Shown: positions 54,870 through 63,920, numbered from the stretch's first letter. The stretch: 64,000 bases of DNA from Candidatus Nitrosocaldus tengchongensis (GCA_013538675.1 JACAFJ010000002.1:1-64000); one strand, 5' to 3'. Made by a program: numbers and translations. The notes: a model not told the origin generated them from the sequence alone.

Positions 54870-54937
54870 GGGGATGAGGTGAGAGCCGCTCCAGGCTGAG
54901 CCTAGCAAGCAATGAAGACCTCGCGACAATCCGACCC
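54870..54937 (+). ncRNA. Candidate structured small RNA
   Basis: A GC-rich island (about 60 % by eye) in an AT-rich 220-nt gap. Possible pairings are GGAT (54872) with ATCC (54929), GAGGT (54876) with ACCTC (54918), and AGCC with GGCT around 54885-54897. It also shows C/D-box-like pieces: GATGAGG, CTGA at 54896, AATGAAG at 54911 and CCGA at 54931, none fully canonical. GTATAATATA at 54857 could be its promoter but lies too close for a 5' end at 54870. Class undecided. Confidence 0.3.
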
Positions 54938-55073
54938 AACATAACATAACCCTTCATTATGAATCAACTAGGATAAGTAGGTGAATGAATTAAGGAATGG
55001 ACAGGTAGGTAATAATAAAGAACCTACTCCTTGAAGAAAGAGTTTTTAAGTAGTAGATGCTCTATGCCCTTGC

Positions 55074-56555
55074 ATGCACAGCAATGGTTATGATTACGAT
55101 ATAATAGTTGCTGGGGCTGGTATAGCAGGTACGATAGCAGCGATAAGCGCTGCAAAGCACAACAACAACCTTAGAATACTCCTCATCGATAAGAATCCAG
55201 AGCATGAGGCAGGGAAGAAGACCCTGAATGGTTGGGTGTGTGGCGATGCCGTAGGCAAGAACAATGTTGACTATCTGGCAAGGCATACAGGGTTGAGATG
55301 GGATAGGCCTGAGATAGAGCATAATGTGAAGGGAGTAGTAGCATACTCTCCAGACCATGAGACACCAATATACTTTGAGGGTGATGGCTACATACTGAAT
55401 AGAAGGATATTACCATTCAAGCAGGTAGAGTATGCAAAGAAGTTAGGCATAGAGTTCAGATGGAATGTGATGCTTAGGCAGGTTATAGCAGATGATGGTT
55501 ATGTTAAGGGCGTTCAAGGCATAGATATGGGCAGTAATCAACCATTCAAGGCTAGGGCAAGGGTTGTGATAGATTGTACTGGTATAGCATCGATGCTAAG
55601 ATCTACCCTACCTATACACACATACATACAGAGGAGCATAGACAAGGATGATATAGAGGCTACTGGAAGATACATCCTAACATTCGATCCTGCTAAAGAG
55701 GATAGAACATACTTCGATCCAGATTATGCGATAATCCATCTTGATCAGATGATTGCTCCAGGTGGCTATGCCTGGGTATTCCCCAAATCAGATAGGAAGG
55801 TGAACGTAGGCTTAGGGGTTCAGCATAGGAGCCTTGAGTTGAGGAATATGATGCTGAAGAGTAATGATACGCTCAAATCGCTCATAGATGCTTATGTAGC
55901 AAGCAACCCAGCGATAAGCAACCCGAGACTTGCAGATGGCAGGGATGATGATGGCAATGCTTGGGGTACATGGCAGGTATCTGTTAGGAGACAGAATGAC
56001 TGCTTAGTAGCAAATGGATACATGCTCGTTGGGGACTCTGCATGGATGCCAAAGCCTTTAGATGCTGGAGGTATAGGTCCAGCGATAATTGCAGGGGTTA
56101 TAGCAGGCAGGGATGCTGTTTATGCTGTTGAGAGCAAAGATGTGAGTGAGCATGGGCTATGGAGGTACAACATAGACTTCGTTGATGAGTATGGCTACAA
56201 GACAGCAGGGCTTGAGGTGTTCAGGAGGTTCCTGCAGACGCTCTCAAATGAGCAGATAAACTACGGGATGAAGCACTTTATATCTAGGCTGGATGTTGAG
56301 AAGATAAGCAAGGGGGAGCATCCAGACTTTGGGTATGTGGATAAGATAAGCATGCTGATAAGAGGAGCATTGAACAGGAGGACGGCTGAGGGCTTGAGGT
56401 ACACAGCAGAGGTCAACAGGGTTCTCGTTGAGCACTACAGGAACTATCCTAGCAGCCCAGAAGGGTTTAAAGAGTGGCATAAAAGGCTTATGACAATACT
56501 GAACGATGCATTCGAGAGGTTCAAGGTAAGGCCTGAGATCTACGCAGTGCATTAG
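55074..56555 (+). CDS. Geranylgeranyl reductase-family flavoprotein
   Basis: 493 aa. FAD-binding GxGxxG in IIVAGAGIAGTIAAISAAKH, then LNGWVCGDAVGKNN, PGGYAWVFPKSDRKVNVGLG and the second FAD motif MLVGDSAWMPKPLDAGGIGP. It belongs to the GGR family that saturates isoprenoid chains of archaeal lipids; the exact substrate (phospholipid, quinone or other) is not given by sequence. AGTTTTTAAGTAG upstream gives leaderless spacing. Its 3' end overlaps the convergent endonuclease V gene by 35 nt. Confidence 0.88.
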   Translation: MHSNGYDYDIIVAGAGIAGTIAAISAAKHNNNLRILLIDKNPEHEAGKKTLNGWVCGDAVGKNNVDYLARHTGLRWDRPEIEHNVKGVVAYSPDHETPIYFEGDGYILNRRILPFKQVEYAKKLGIEFRWNVMLRQVIADDGYVKGVQGIDMGSNQPFKARARVVIDCTGIASMLRSTLPIHTYIQRSIDKDDIEATGRYILTFDPAKEDRTYFDPDYAIIHLDQMIAPGGYAWVFPKSDRKVNVGLGVQHRSLELRNMMLKSNDTLKSLIDAYVASNPAISNPRLADGRDDDGNAWGTWQVSVRRQNDCLVANGYMLVGDSAWMPKPLDAGGIGPAIIAGVIAGRDAVYAVESKDVSEHGLWRYNIDFVDEYGYKTAGLEVFRRFLQTLSNEQINYGMKHFISRLDVEKISKGEHPDFGYVDKISMLIRGALNRRTAEGLRYTAEVNRVLVEHYRNYPSSPEGFKEWHKRLMTILNDAFERFKVRPEIYAVH

Positions 56556-57285
56556 CAGAAATATGTGCAAGTCTCAATGGCTCTGGCAGTATGGATGATT
56601 GTTGTACTGACCTTCTTGTTGTTGTTGTTGCTACTGCTCCTCTTACCTTCATCCCTTCTGCTCTCATTCCTACTCCATAATAATGGATGAGTGATCTAAC
56701 TATACTCTCTGCACTATCCAAGCTTATCTTATGCCCTATGCTAACGTATATCCTCTTACCATTGTACTCTACCACCCTAGCAACCTCCCTGCAATTCAGC
56801 ATAACCCTCTCTGGACCATTGCTCTTACTGATTGTGCCACATAGCAGGGACTTGCTTACTCCTATCGTTGGGATATCTATGATTATGCCTATGTAGCATG
56901 CAAGCCCGAATAACCTTGGGTGGAGCATGCCATTACCATCCACAAGGATAATGCAGTCATCTATGCCTGGGCCTGAATACCTCCCATACACATGCTTGAG
57001 CATACTCCTCAACACATTCAACATTGGCGCACCCTCCCTTAGAAATAGTAGTCCTGGTATGTATGGTATGTATACCCTGCTTATGCTACTTGACTCATGC
57101 ACTATCCTGCCATCAAGCCTATCAACCATAACCGCTGCTGCAAATGCCCTATCATCCTTGTATGCTGTATCAACACCAACCACATACCTTATGCTTTTAA
57201 CATCAACAACGTCATATGCTATAACCTTATGGGCCATACTAGACTGATACCGCTTTACTGATTCAATCTGCTCTTGTGTAAACAT
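56521..57285 (-). CDS. nfi: Endonuclease V
   Basis: 254 aa. Metal-binding Asp in VGVDTAYKDDRAFAAAVMVD, the wedge region SRVYIPYIPGLLFLREGAPM and CIILVDGNGMLHPRLFGLAC with the second Asp and His. It cuts near deoxyinosine in DNA or inosine in RNA. A C-terminal ~30-residue tail is specific to this protein and overlaps the neighbouring gene. Confidence 0.93.
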   Translation of the reverse strand: MFTQEQIESVKRYQSSMAHKVIAYDVVDVKSIRYVVGVDTAYKDDRAFAAAVMVDRLDGRIVHESSSISRVYIPYIPGLLFLREGAPMLNVLRSMLKHVYGRYSGPGIDDCIILVDGNGMLHPRLFGLACYIGIIIDIPTIGVSKSLLCGTISKSNGPERVMLNCREVARVVEYNGKRIYVSIGHKISLDSAESIVRSLIHYYGVGMRAEGMKVRGAVATTTTRRSVQQSSILPEPLRLAHISANALRRSQALP

Positions 57286-57349
57286 CCCTTGATATTACAC
57301 GGTTCTATAATTCAATTATTTAGTTACCCTGCAACTATCATTCTACCAT

Positions 57350-58015
57350 CTATCTCTTCTTCTCTACCTTACCTTCAACATCCTTCTCCACCCTCTGCAT
57401 AACCTCCAGCATTGCACTTCTCCTAACCTCTTCAGTAAGCATTGCCCTAACATCCTCTATGAGCATCCTTGCAACATCTACCTTCCTCCTTACACCTTGA
57501 ACTATGTTATCGTATGCTGAGAATGGGAGTAGCATTGCATACAATGACTCCATCATACCAAACAACCTCAATGCATCACTACTCTTACCCTCCCTAACCC
57601 TATCATATACCTGCCTCTTCAACTCCCCTATACAATCTAGTAGGCCTAGGAGGTATGCCTTTATGCTAACGATGCTTAACCCATCTGTAACTGGCACTCT
57701 ATACTCTCTAACTATGCTGTAGAGGGTCCTTGCCTCAACAAGTTCCGCCTCTGCACTCACAAGATACACCTGCAGGTTTGGATGGTCCATTGCTACCTGC
57801 CTCAGCTCACCCATAATGCTTGTTGCCCTTGCTATCTGCTCACCTGCAGTATTAAGATCATTGATATGTATGTTTACTATTGCCTTGCTGCATAGCATGA
57901 GTACATCCCTTGAGCCCTTGATGAGCCTCTCCCTCCTCTCTTCCAATGCCTTGAGTGATTCCATCATACTATCTAGAGAGTCCTTCAGGTAATCCAGACC
58001 CAGGTTCAGACTCAT
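57350..58015 (-). CDS. Translin-family RNA/ssDNA-binding protein
   Basis: 221 aa, all-helical. LDYLKDSLDSMMESLKALEE, KGSRDVLMLCSKAIVNIHIN and SAEAELVEARTLYSIVREYR, followed by VSIKAYLLGLLDCIGELKRQ, match archaeal translin. It forms ring-shaped RNA-binding or RNase assemblies in other organisms. The ATG at 58015 is chosen because the TATA region at 58035 lies just upstream; the longer frame would pass through it. Confidence 0.88.
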   Translation of the reverse strand: MSLNLGLDYLKDSLDSMMESLKALEERRERLIKGSRDVLMLCSKAIVNIHINDLNTAGEQIARATSIMGELRQVAMDHPNLQVYLVSAEAELVEARTLYSIVREYRVPVTDGLSIVSIKAYLLGLLDCIGELKRQVYDRVREGKSSDALRLFGMMESLYAMLLPFSAYDNIVQGVRRKVDVARMLIEDVRAMLTEEVRRSAMLEVMQRVEKDVEGKVEKKR

Positions 58016-58034
58016 ACCATATCTAGCATATATG

Positions 58035-58047
58035 CTATAAATAAATA
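58035..58047. promoter_or_regulatory. Shared TATA region between translin and epimerase genes
   Basis: CTATAAATAAATA lies ~20 nt from the translin ATG (minus strand, 58015) and ~22 nt from ATG 58070 on the plus strand. The short AT-rich block probably serves both divergent leaderless transcripts. Confidence 0.55.
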
Positions 58048-58069
58048 CACCTTCAATATAGGTTTGGCT

Positions 58070-58732
58070 ATGGATGCTATAACAACGCAAGAGATGATGA
58101 GGATAGAGGAGAGGGCTCATACAATGGGCGTTACAAGGCTACTCATGATGGAGAATGCAGGGGCAGGTGTTGCTCATCATATAGCATCTTCGTACCCTAA
58201 CCCTGAGAGGAAGAATATTGCAGTTATAGCAGGGCTAGGTAACAATGGGGGCGATGCGATGGTTGCAGCAAGGCATCTAACATACTATAGGGCAGATGTG
58301 AGAGTTATACTCCTTGGTAGTAGCATGGATATAAGGACTGAAGAGGCAAGGACTAATTGGAGGATACTGGAGAGGATGAGCAATAGCCTGAGACTTGTAC
58401 AACTCAACGCTCAAGGGCCCGATGATATAAAGGATATGGTAGTAAGTGCAGATATAATAGTTGATGGCATATTCGGTACTGGCATAAAGGGTAGCATAAG
58501 GGAACCTCACTCAAGCATTATAGATGCAATAAATGCTAGCAAGGCATACAAGGTTGCAGTTGATGTACCATCTGGCCTAGACCCAGATACTGGAAGATAT
58601 GATAAGTGTGTTATGGCCGATGCTACAGTAACGTTCCATAGGGCAAAGAGAGGTTTATTTGTTAGTAGCAGTATCTGTGGCAAGATAATAGTATGGCCCA
58701 TAGGTATACCTCCAGAGGCTGATGTCTTGTAG
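58070..58732 (+). CDS. nnrE: NAD(P)H-hydrate epimerase (YjeF N-terminal domain)
   Basis: 220 aa. RLLMMENAGAGVAHHIASSY, VIAGLGNNGGDAMVAARHL, VDGIFGTGIKGSIREPHSSI and VDVPSGLDPDTGRYDKCVMA are the epimerase motifs. It interconverts R and S forms of damaged NAD(P)HX. The dehydratase (kinase-like) domain usually fused in archaea is absent. ATG 58070 fits the TATA spacing better than TTG 58064. Confidence 0.9.
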   Translation: MDAITTQEMMRIEERAHTMGVTRLLMMENAGAGVAHHIASSYPNPERKNIAVIAGLGNNGGDAMVAARHLTYYRADVRVILLGSSMDIRTEEARTNWRILERMSNSLRLVQLNAQGPDDIKDMVVSADIIVDGIFGTGIKGSIREPHSSIIDAINASKAYKVAVDVPSGLDPDTGRYDKCVMADATVTFHRAKRGLFVSSSICGKIIVWPIGIPPEADVL

Positions 58733-58756
58733 GTTCATTTATTTAATAGTAGTAGG

Positions 58757-59392
58757 ATGGTTGCTACTAGGTGGATGGCGATCGGCATGATACTCAGACA
58801 GATCAGGGTAGGAAGGATGGCAAACTTTACATACATTGTAGGGGATGAGGCAAGTAAGGTTGTAGCAGTGATAGACCCATCATGGGATCTAGAGATTGTG
58901 TTGGATGAGCTTCGCCATGGCTTAAAGTTAGAGTATATTATAAATACGCATACACACTTCGATCACGTGCTTGGTAATGAGCAGTTGAAGGCTCTAACAG
59001 GTGCAAGGATAGTCATGCACAAGAACTCTCCACTAGATAAGGATGTTGCTGTTGATGATAATGATGTTATAGCATTGGGTAACCTCAAGATGAAGGTTCT
59101 ATACACACCAGGGCACTCAAAGGATAGCATATGTTTACTTGCTGAAAACAAGTTGTTTACAGGGGATACACTCTTCGTTGGCTCCTGCGGTAGGGTAGAT
59201 CTACCTGGAGGGGATGCAGGTGAACTCTATGAGAGCCTCAAGAGGCTTGCCATGCTGGATGAGAGCATAGAGGTATATCCTGGACATGACTATGGCTATG
59301 AGCAGTACTCAACCATAGGCAGGGAGAAGATGAACAATCCTGCAATGAAGGTAAAGAGCAAGGATGAGTTCTTATCAATGGTTGGTGGTTAA
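58757..59392 (+). CDS. MBL-fold metallohydrolase (glyoxalase II-like)
   Basis: 211 aa. THTHFDHVLGNEQLKAL is the HxHxDH zinc motif, followed by YTPGHSKDSICLL, FTGDTLFVGSCGRVDLPGGD and YPGHDYGYEQYS, completing the di-metal site. It resembles hydroxyacylglutathione hydrolase or persulfide dioxygenase relatives; the thiol substrate in an archaeon is unknown. The cobT start follows the stop after 1 nt. Confidence 0.9.
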   Translation: MVATRWMAIGMILRQIRVGRMANFTYIVGDEASKVVAVIDPSWDLEIVLDELRHGLKLEYIINTHTHFDHVLGNEQLKALTGARIVMHKNSPLDKDVAVDDNDVIALGNLKMKVLYTPGHSKDSICLLAENKLFTGDTLFVGSCGRVDLPGGDAGELYESLKRLAMLDESIEVYPGHDYGYEQYSTIGREKMNNPAMKVKSKDEFLSMVGG

Positions 59393-59393
59393 G

Positions 59394-60563
59394 ATGTCTG
59401 ATCATGGTAAGAACAACGATAGCATTGGTAGCGGTATAGGGGTAGCGCTCAACTGGGATAAGGGTATCGAGTTCCTCAACTCTATAGCAGGCAAGGAGTT
59501 CAGGTTCATACTGATAACATCCTACACAGAGACTGCAGAGATAGATGGGATAACAGTTGCTGGAGCAAACAAGGATCTGGTTAGGTTCACGCCTCCAGCA
59601 GATGCTGAGTTCCTCTACTTGGGCAGATGCAAGTGCATAGACTCTGTACCAGCAACACCAGATGGCAAGCCAACACCAGCAGTAATAACCAGAGCAATGC
59701 TCAAACTTGCTGGTATACCATTGAGCATAGTAGACTCTGGCAGTATAGTTAAGCCGATGGTACCTCATTACACCATGGCTGCTACTCATGGAAGGAACAT
59801 AATCCATGGGCATGCAATGAGCAGGGAAGAGGTTGAATACATATACAGGCATAGTCTAGAATTGGGAAGGATACTTGCAAGGAGTGCTGACTGCCTTGTC
59901 ATAGGTGAGAGCATACCTGCTGGTACAACAACAGCACTTGCAGTTATGCTTGCAATGGGCATAGATGCAAGGTTCAGGGTCAGCAGCAGCATGCCTAGTA
60001 ACCCCCATGCGCTGAAGATGAGGGTAGTTGAGGAGGGGATGAGGAATGGTGGAGTTAAGTTTGGTTCCCTCAAGGATAAACCTCTAGATGCCATAGCTAT
60101 GCTTGGAGATCCTATGATGCCATGTACTGCTGGTCTAGCAATAGGGGCTATGGACCATGCCCATGTCATACTTGCTGGAGGAACACAGATGGCAGCAGTT
60201 CTAGCAGTAGTAAGTGCCTTGAGCAGTAGGAGGATGGATAAGATTGCTGTTGCAACAACCTCATACGTTGTTAACGATGCAAGTGCAGATATAAGGTATC
60301 TCGTGAATAGTGTTACTGCTAATTGTTATGGATGCGTACCATTGATCTATGCAGATCCTATGCTTGCACTATCCAGCAAGAATGGACTTAGAGCGTATAC
60401 TGAGGGCTTTGTGAAGGAAGGTGTTGGTGCTGGAGGGGCATGTGTAGCAGCACTAGCAAGGAGTAGGTTCAGGCTTGATGCTAGAGATGTACTCAAGGCA
60501 ATAGAAGTTGAATATGAGCATGCAATAGAGCTCCCTATGAAGACTAGATTATGTTATGAGTAA
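59394..60563 (+). CDS. cobT: Archaeal CobT, nicotinate-nucleotide:base phosphoribosyltransferase
   Basis: 389 aa from ATG 59394. It matches the archaeal CobT (UPF0284) group: ITSYTETAEIDGITVAGANK, SVPATPDGKPTPAVITRAML, VIGESIPAGTTTALAVMLAM, LAGGTQMAAVLAVVSA and GVGAGGACVAALARSR. It activates the lower base for cobamide assembly, so the organism makes or remodels cobalamin. It is adjacent to the MBL gene and possibly co-transcribed with it. Confidence 0.9.
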   Translation: MSDHGKNNDSIGSGIGVALNWDKGIEFLNSIAGKEFRFILITSYTETAEIDGITVAGANKDLVRFTPPADAEFLYLGRCKCIDSVPATPDGKPTPAVITRAMLKLAGIPLSIVDSGSIVKPMVPHYTMAATHGRNIIHGHAMSREEVEYIYRHSLELGRILARSADCLVIGESIPAGTTTALAVMLAMGIDARFRVSSSMPSNPHALKMRVVEEGMRNGGVKFGSLKDKPLDAIAMLGDPMMPCTAGLAIGAMDHAHVILAGGTQMAAVLAVVSALSSRRMDKIAVATTSYVVNDASADIRYLVNSVTANCYGCVPLIYADPMLALSSKNGLRAYTEGFVKEGVGAGGACVAALARSRFRLDARDVLKAIEVEYEHAIELPMKTRLCYE

Positions 60564-60575
60564 AATCTCATAATC

Positions 60576-60899
60576 TCATATAACACCTCCAGCCTTCTTG
60601 TATTCCTCAGCAATTATATTGTAAACAGTCTCAAAGTAAAGCCTTGATGAGTAAGGCATCTCCTGCAGTGCATCCTCAATAACCTTGAGCAGCAATGGTA
60701 CTACACGCTTAGATACGTTGAGCCTGAACTTCATGGGTAGTATCTCATCCTGCTCAACCCTTATCTTATCCCTCAACTCCTCTGGGCATAATGCTCTTGC
60801 TCTCTCAACTATTATGGAGTACCAGAATGCGAGAGTATCTGGTACTAAACCGCCCCTTGCCTCACTAACAACTTTGGCAAGTATGAGATCTATACTCAT
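60576..60899 (-). CDS. Hypothetical protein, 107 aa
   Basis: Not recognised. It is a helical, charged protein (RARALCPEELRDKIRVEQDE, KFRLNVSKRVVPLLLKVIED, SSRLYFETVYNIIAEEYKKA) with no membrane segment. It is convergent with cobT, and the plausible composition suggests a real lineage-specific gene. Confidence 0.6.
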   Translation of the reverse strand: MSIDLILAKVVSEARGGLVPDTLAFWYSIIVERARALCPEELRDKIRVEQDEILPMKFRLNVSKRVVPLLLKVIEDALQEMPYSSRLYFETVYNIIAEEYKKAGGVI

Positions 60900-61055
60900 G
60901 CTAAGATTGAAGATTAAACGGTAATTAATGATTAGATCAACTATGATATAGCATTATGTTGAGTAGAATAGACAAATTAGATGGTAGATATGTGGATTAG
61001 ATTGATAAGTGGTTAGTTAGTTGATTGATTAATTAATCGATTTATCCATGCCAAT

Positions 61056-61523
61056 CTATGCTAGAGAGATCCTCTCATCCTCTCCCCTCTGCACCCAGTA
61101 TCCAGGTCTATCAACCCTCCTATCCCCTATCATTACATGCCTATGCACTATCATCTGTCTAGCCTGCAAGGGTGTCTTTGCAAGACCCTTCCTTAATACT
61201 ACCGTCTGGAGTCTACGCTCCAGTATATCTTGAACCTTGAGGTTGAGTATATCATCTAGTGTAGCGTTCTCCCCTACCAAACCTAGCCTATTCAATGATC
61301 TGAGCAGTTCCTTCTCTCTTGCACTTCTAACCTCTACTGGGAGTGCTAGCAGATCCCTTGCCCTCTTCCTTATCCTTGATAGTTCTGATTGCGCCTTCCA
61401 CAGCTCACGCTTGTTCCTCAACCCATAGTTGCCAACTATCTCAAGCTCCTGAATTAGCAGGGAAGAGTCCCAGTGCCTCTTCGGTCTATGGTATATCTTC
61501 CTTGGTTTCTTAACATCGCCCAT
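61056..61523 (-). CDS. 30S ribosomal protein uS4 (S4)
   Basis: 155 aa. KPRKIYHRPKRHWDSSLLIQ, then ELEIVGNYGLRNKRELWKAQ and the S4 RNA-binding domain (ERRLQTVVLRKGLAKTPLQA, RQMIVHRHVMIGDRRVDRPG). It is an early 16S-binding protein. It is slightly shorter at the C-terminus than many archaeal uS4 proteins. uS11 does not follow; an empty 150-nt AT-rich spacer with TTAG/TTGA repeats separates it from the hypothetical gene. Confidence 0.95.
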   Translation of the reverse strand: MGDVKKPRKIYHRPKRHWDSSLLIQELEIVGNYGLRNKRELWKAQSELSRIRKRARDLLALPVEVRSAREKELLRSLNRLGLVGENATLDDILNLKVQDILERRLQTVVLRKGLAKTPLQARQMIVHRHVMIGDRRVDRPGYWVQRGEDERISLA

Positions 61524-61541
61524 GCTCTCACCTTAGCATAT

Positions 61542-62045
61542 TCACTTCTGCTGCTGTTGTTGCTGCTGCTGTGCTCCTGCAACCTTGCCTCCCTTCCTAA
61601 CACCTACAGTACCTCCCTTCCTCCCTGTTGTTCTGGTCCTCTGACCTCTAACCTTCAAGCCATACATATGCCTGTACCCTCTCCAACTCATAACGCCCTT
61701 CTCCCTCTCTATATCGCTCTTAACCACAAACTCAAGATCTGAACTGAGTAGATGCATATACTTGCCAGTATCCATATCCTTCTGCCTGTTGAGGTACCAT
61801 GTAGGGAAGCCTATGCTTGTAGGGTCCTTCAAACCATTCTCTATCGCTGCAATATGCGAATCTGATGCAAACCCTATCCTCATGTTTGGATCTATACCTA
61901 GGGTTGTGAGCATGGAGTAGGCGAAGTTGTATCCTATACCCTTAAGTTCTGCTAGGGCAGCGACCATCTTCTTGCGCCCATCCACATCCTTACCAGCAAC
62001 CCTAACTATATGCTTGAACTCCTGAGCACTTGTACTCATTGCCAT
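61542..62045 (-). CDS. 30S ribosomal protein uS13 (S13) with poly-Gln end
   Basis: 167 aa. FKHIVRVAGKDVDGRKKMVA, LAELKGIGYNFAYSMLTTLG, SWRGYRHMYGLKVRGQRTRT and TGRKGGTVGVRKGG are uS13 motifs. The C-terminal tail, which in other species contacts tRNA, here ends with eight Gln encoded by a CAG/CAA tract. It precedes uS4 by 18 nt in one operon. Confidence 0.95.
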   Translation of the reverse strand: MAMSTSAQEFKHIVRVAGKDVDGRKKMVAALAELKGIGYNFAYSMLTTLGIDPNMRIGFASDSHIAAIENGLKDPTSIGFPTWYLNRQKDMDTGKYMHLLSSDLEFVVKSDIEREKGVMSWRGYRHMYGLKVRGQRTRTTGRKGGTVGVRKGGKVAGAQQQQQQQQK

Positions 62046-62130
62046 CTGCAGATGCTAGATTAGCATCCTAAATAAAAACCATGCTGACTCTGCAAGATAC
62101 CATAAAGAGCAAATGCTAGGGGCAAGAACC

Positions 62131-62140
62131 TTTAAATTTA
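62131..62140 (+). promoter_or_regulatory. TATA box of the MoxR-like gene
   Basis: TTTAAATTTA ends 22 nt before ATG 62163, supporting that ATG as a leaderless start. It lies between the divergent uS13 and AAA+ genes. Confidence 0.65.
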
Positions 62141-62162
62141 GTGCTATGCATCTCATACATGC

Positions 62163-63920
62163 ATGGATTCAGAAAGGATCAGGGAATTGGTGTATAAAAG
62201 TTACTCCTCTAAACCAAGTTACATGGAGATTATGCCAGGTGTACCTGAAGATTACAGGAGAATAGATACCCTTGGTCAATTGTTAGAGATAAACTACAAG
62301 TATATCAGTGTTGATGAGCAGATGAAGAGGAACCTTGTAGCAAAGAGGAGGAGTAAGAGGAATCCATACCCAGGGATAATAGGCTATGATGATGTTATAG
62401 CGGCAACGGATAGAGCAATACTCGCTGGGCATGATATAATCTACATAGGGAAGATTGGTCAAGCAAAGACCAAGCTTGCTGAGACCATAGCAAGGAACCT
62501 GCTCTCCCCTATCCCTGCGATAAAAGGATGTATAATACATGATATACCAACAACACTGCTACCTGCTGAGGAGCTTGCTAGACTGCTCTCTGGCAGTGAT
62601 CCAGAGCATACATCTCTAGAGTTCCACATATGCAATGAGTGTGAGTACAAGATAAGGGATGAAGGGCTAGATACAAGGATAGAGTGGGTTGATGGCATGT
62701 CTAGGTATAGGTATGTACTTGCTACCCCAGATATATCTATAAAGGACCTTGTAGGGCAGATAGATGCTACAAAGGTTGCAAAGGGTGCTACTCTATACAG
62801 CATAGAATCCTACTCTCCAGGACAACTCCTCCAAGCAAGGCATGGCATACTATGCATAGATGAACTACCAGTTCTAGATCCTAGGAAACAGGTCGTATTG
62901 TTGAGTGTACTTCAAGAAGGAAAGTTCACCACTGGCTCCTATCCTGTGATATTCAAGCCCTATGTTAGGGTTATAGCAACAGCAAACCCTGTTGATTATA
63001 CACATGCAAGCAAGATAATAGAGCCATTGGTAGATAGGTTCGAGAGTCATATAGTAACGCATTATCCTTACACGCTAAGGGATGAGATGGCTATAATGGT
63101 GCAAGAGGCTAAGGTGGATTATACAAGCAGTATAATACTGCCCATATTCATGCTCAAGTTAGTCGCTAGGATAACCCATCTTGCTAGGGAGCATCCAGAT
63201 GTCAACAAGGAGAAGGGTGTTAGCGTTAGGATGAGCATACACTCCCTAGAACTTCTAATAAGTGAGGCGATGAGGGTTAGGGCACTATACAACGATGCTA
63301 TAGCAGCTGTACCAAGACCATCAGATATATATGCTATAGTGCCAGCAGCGAAGTTCGAGCTATCTGAGTTGGAAGATAGTAGTGAGAATAGGAGGAGAGT
63401 CTTGGAGCAAATGATGGAAGAAAGCCTTAAACAGACATCGATAGAGTATATAATGGATATTACACAGGAACAGTTAGCAAGCATAAGAGAGGAGTTCAAG
63501 GGTAGATCGCTCATCATATCCCAAACAAGTCCATGGAGTGATGGTGGTGGTAGTGGTAGCAGCAGCAGTAATAGTAGTAATAGCAGTAATGAAAGAGGGG
63601 ATGGTTATAACGACGATGATGGTAGTGGTGGTATTGAAGCCAACTATGAGAATGCTTATAGTATACAACTAGCAAGATTCAAGACCTTGCTAAGCCTCAT
63701 AGATAACGTTATGCTCAAGGTGGAGAAGGAGCATATAGAGTTCATGGAGTATCTGAAGAGACATGGAATAGATACAACTCTGCTTGAGATAGGTGAGAAT
63801 AGTAGTTATAGAATAGGCGAGTTAAAGGCATCTATATTCGAGCTTGTTCTGGAAGGTTTGCGGCATATGAGGCCTCCAGTTCTAGATAGAAGGGAGAGGG
63901 GTGTATATGTGGCAACCTGA
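62163..63920 (+). CDS. MoxR/magnesium-chelatase-like AAA+ ATPase
   Basis: 585 aa. P-loop YIGKIGQAKTKLAETIARNL, Walker B GILCIDELPVLDPRKQVVLL, sensor 1 RVIATANPVDYTHASKIIEP and LVDRFESHIVTHYPYTLRDE, typical of ChlI/BchI-like MoxR ATPases. An insert at about 155-200 includes CNECEYKI. A Gly/Ser/Asn/Asp repeat insert at about 457-495 is encoded by AGT/AGC/GGT triplets. Such ATPases act with a von Willebrand factor A partner in metal insertion or complex assembly; the next gene may encode that partner. Confidence 0.88.
   Translation: MDSERIRELVYKSYSSKPSYMEIMPGVPEDYRRIDTLGQLLEINYKYISVDEQMKRNLVAKRRSKRNPYPGIIGYDDVIAATDRAILAGHDIIYIGKIGQAKTKLAETIARNLLSPIPAIKGCIIHDIPTTLLPAEELARLLSGSDPEHTSLEFHICNECEYKIRDEGLDTRIEWVDGMSRYRYVLATPDISIKDLVGQIDATKVAKGATLYSIESYSPGQLLQARHGILCIDELPVLDPRKQVVLLSVLQEGKFTTGSYPVIFKPYVRVIATANPVDYTHASKIIEPLVDRFESHIVTHYPYTLRDEMAIMVQEAKVDYTSSIILPIFMLKLVARITHLAREHPDVNKEKGVSVRMSIHSLELLISEAMRVRALYNDAIAAVPRPSDIYAIVPAAKFELSELEDSSENRRRVLEQMMEESLKQTSIEYIMDITQEQLASIREEFKGRSLIISQTSPWSDGGGSGSSSSNSSNSSNERGDGYNDDDGSGGIEANYENAYSIQLARFKTLLSLIDNVMLKVEKEHIEFMEYLKRHGIDTTLLEIGENSSYRIGELKASIFELVLEGLRHMRPPVLDRRERGVYVAT

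Noticed and set aside
59238-59852. 204-codon open frame on the minus strand across the MBL and cobT genes
   Set aside because: Both plus-strand genes have complete active-site motifs; the minus frame is Cys/Tyr/Trp-rich and matches nothing.
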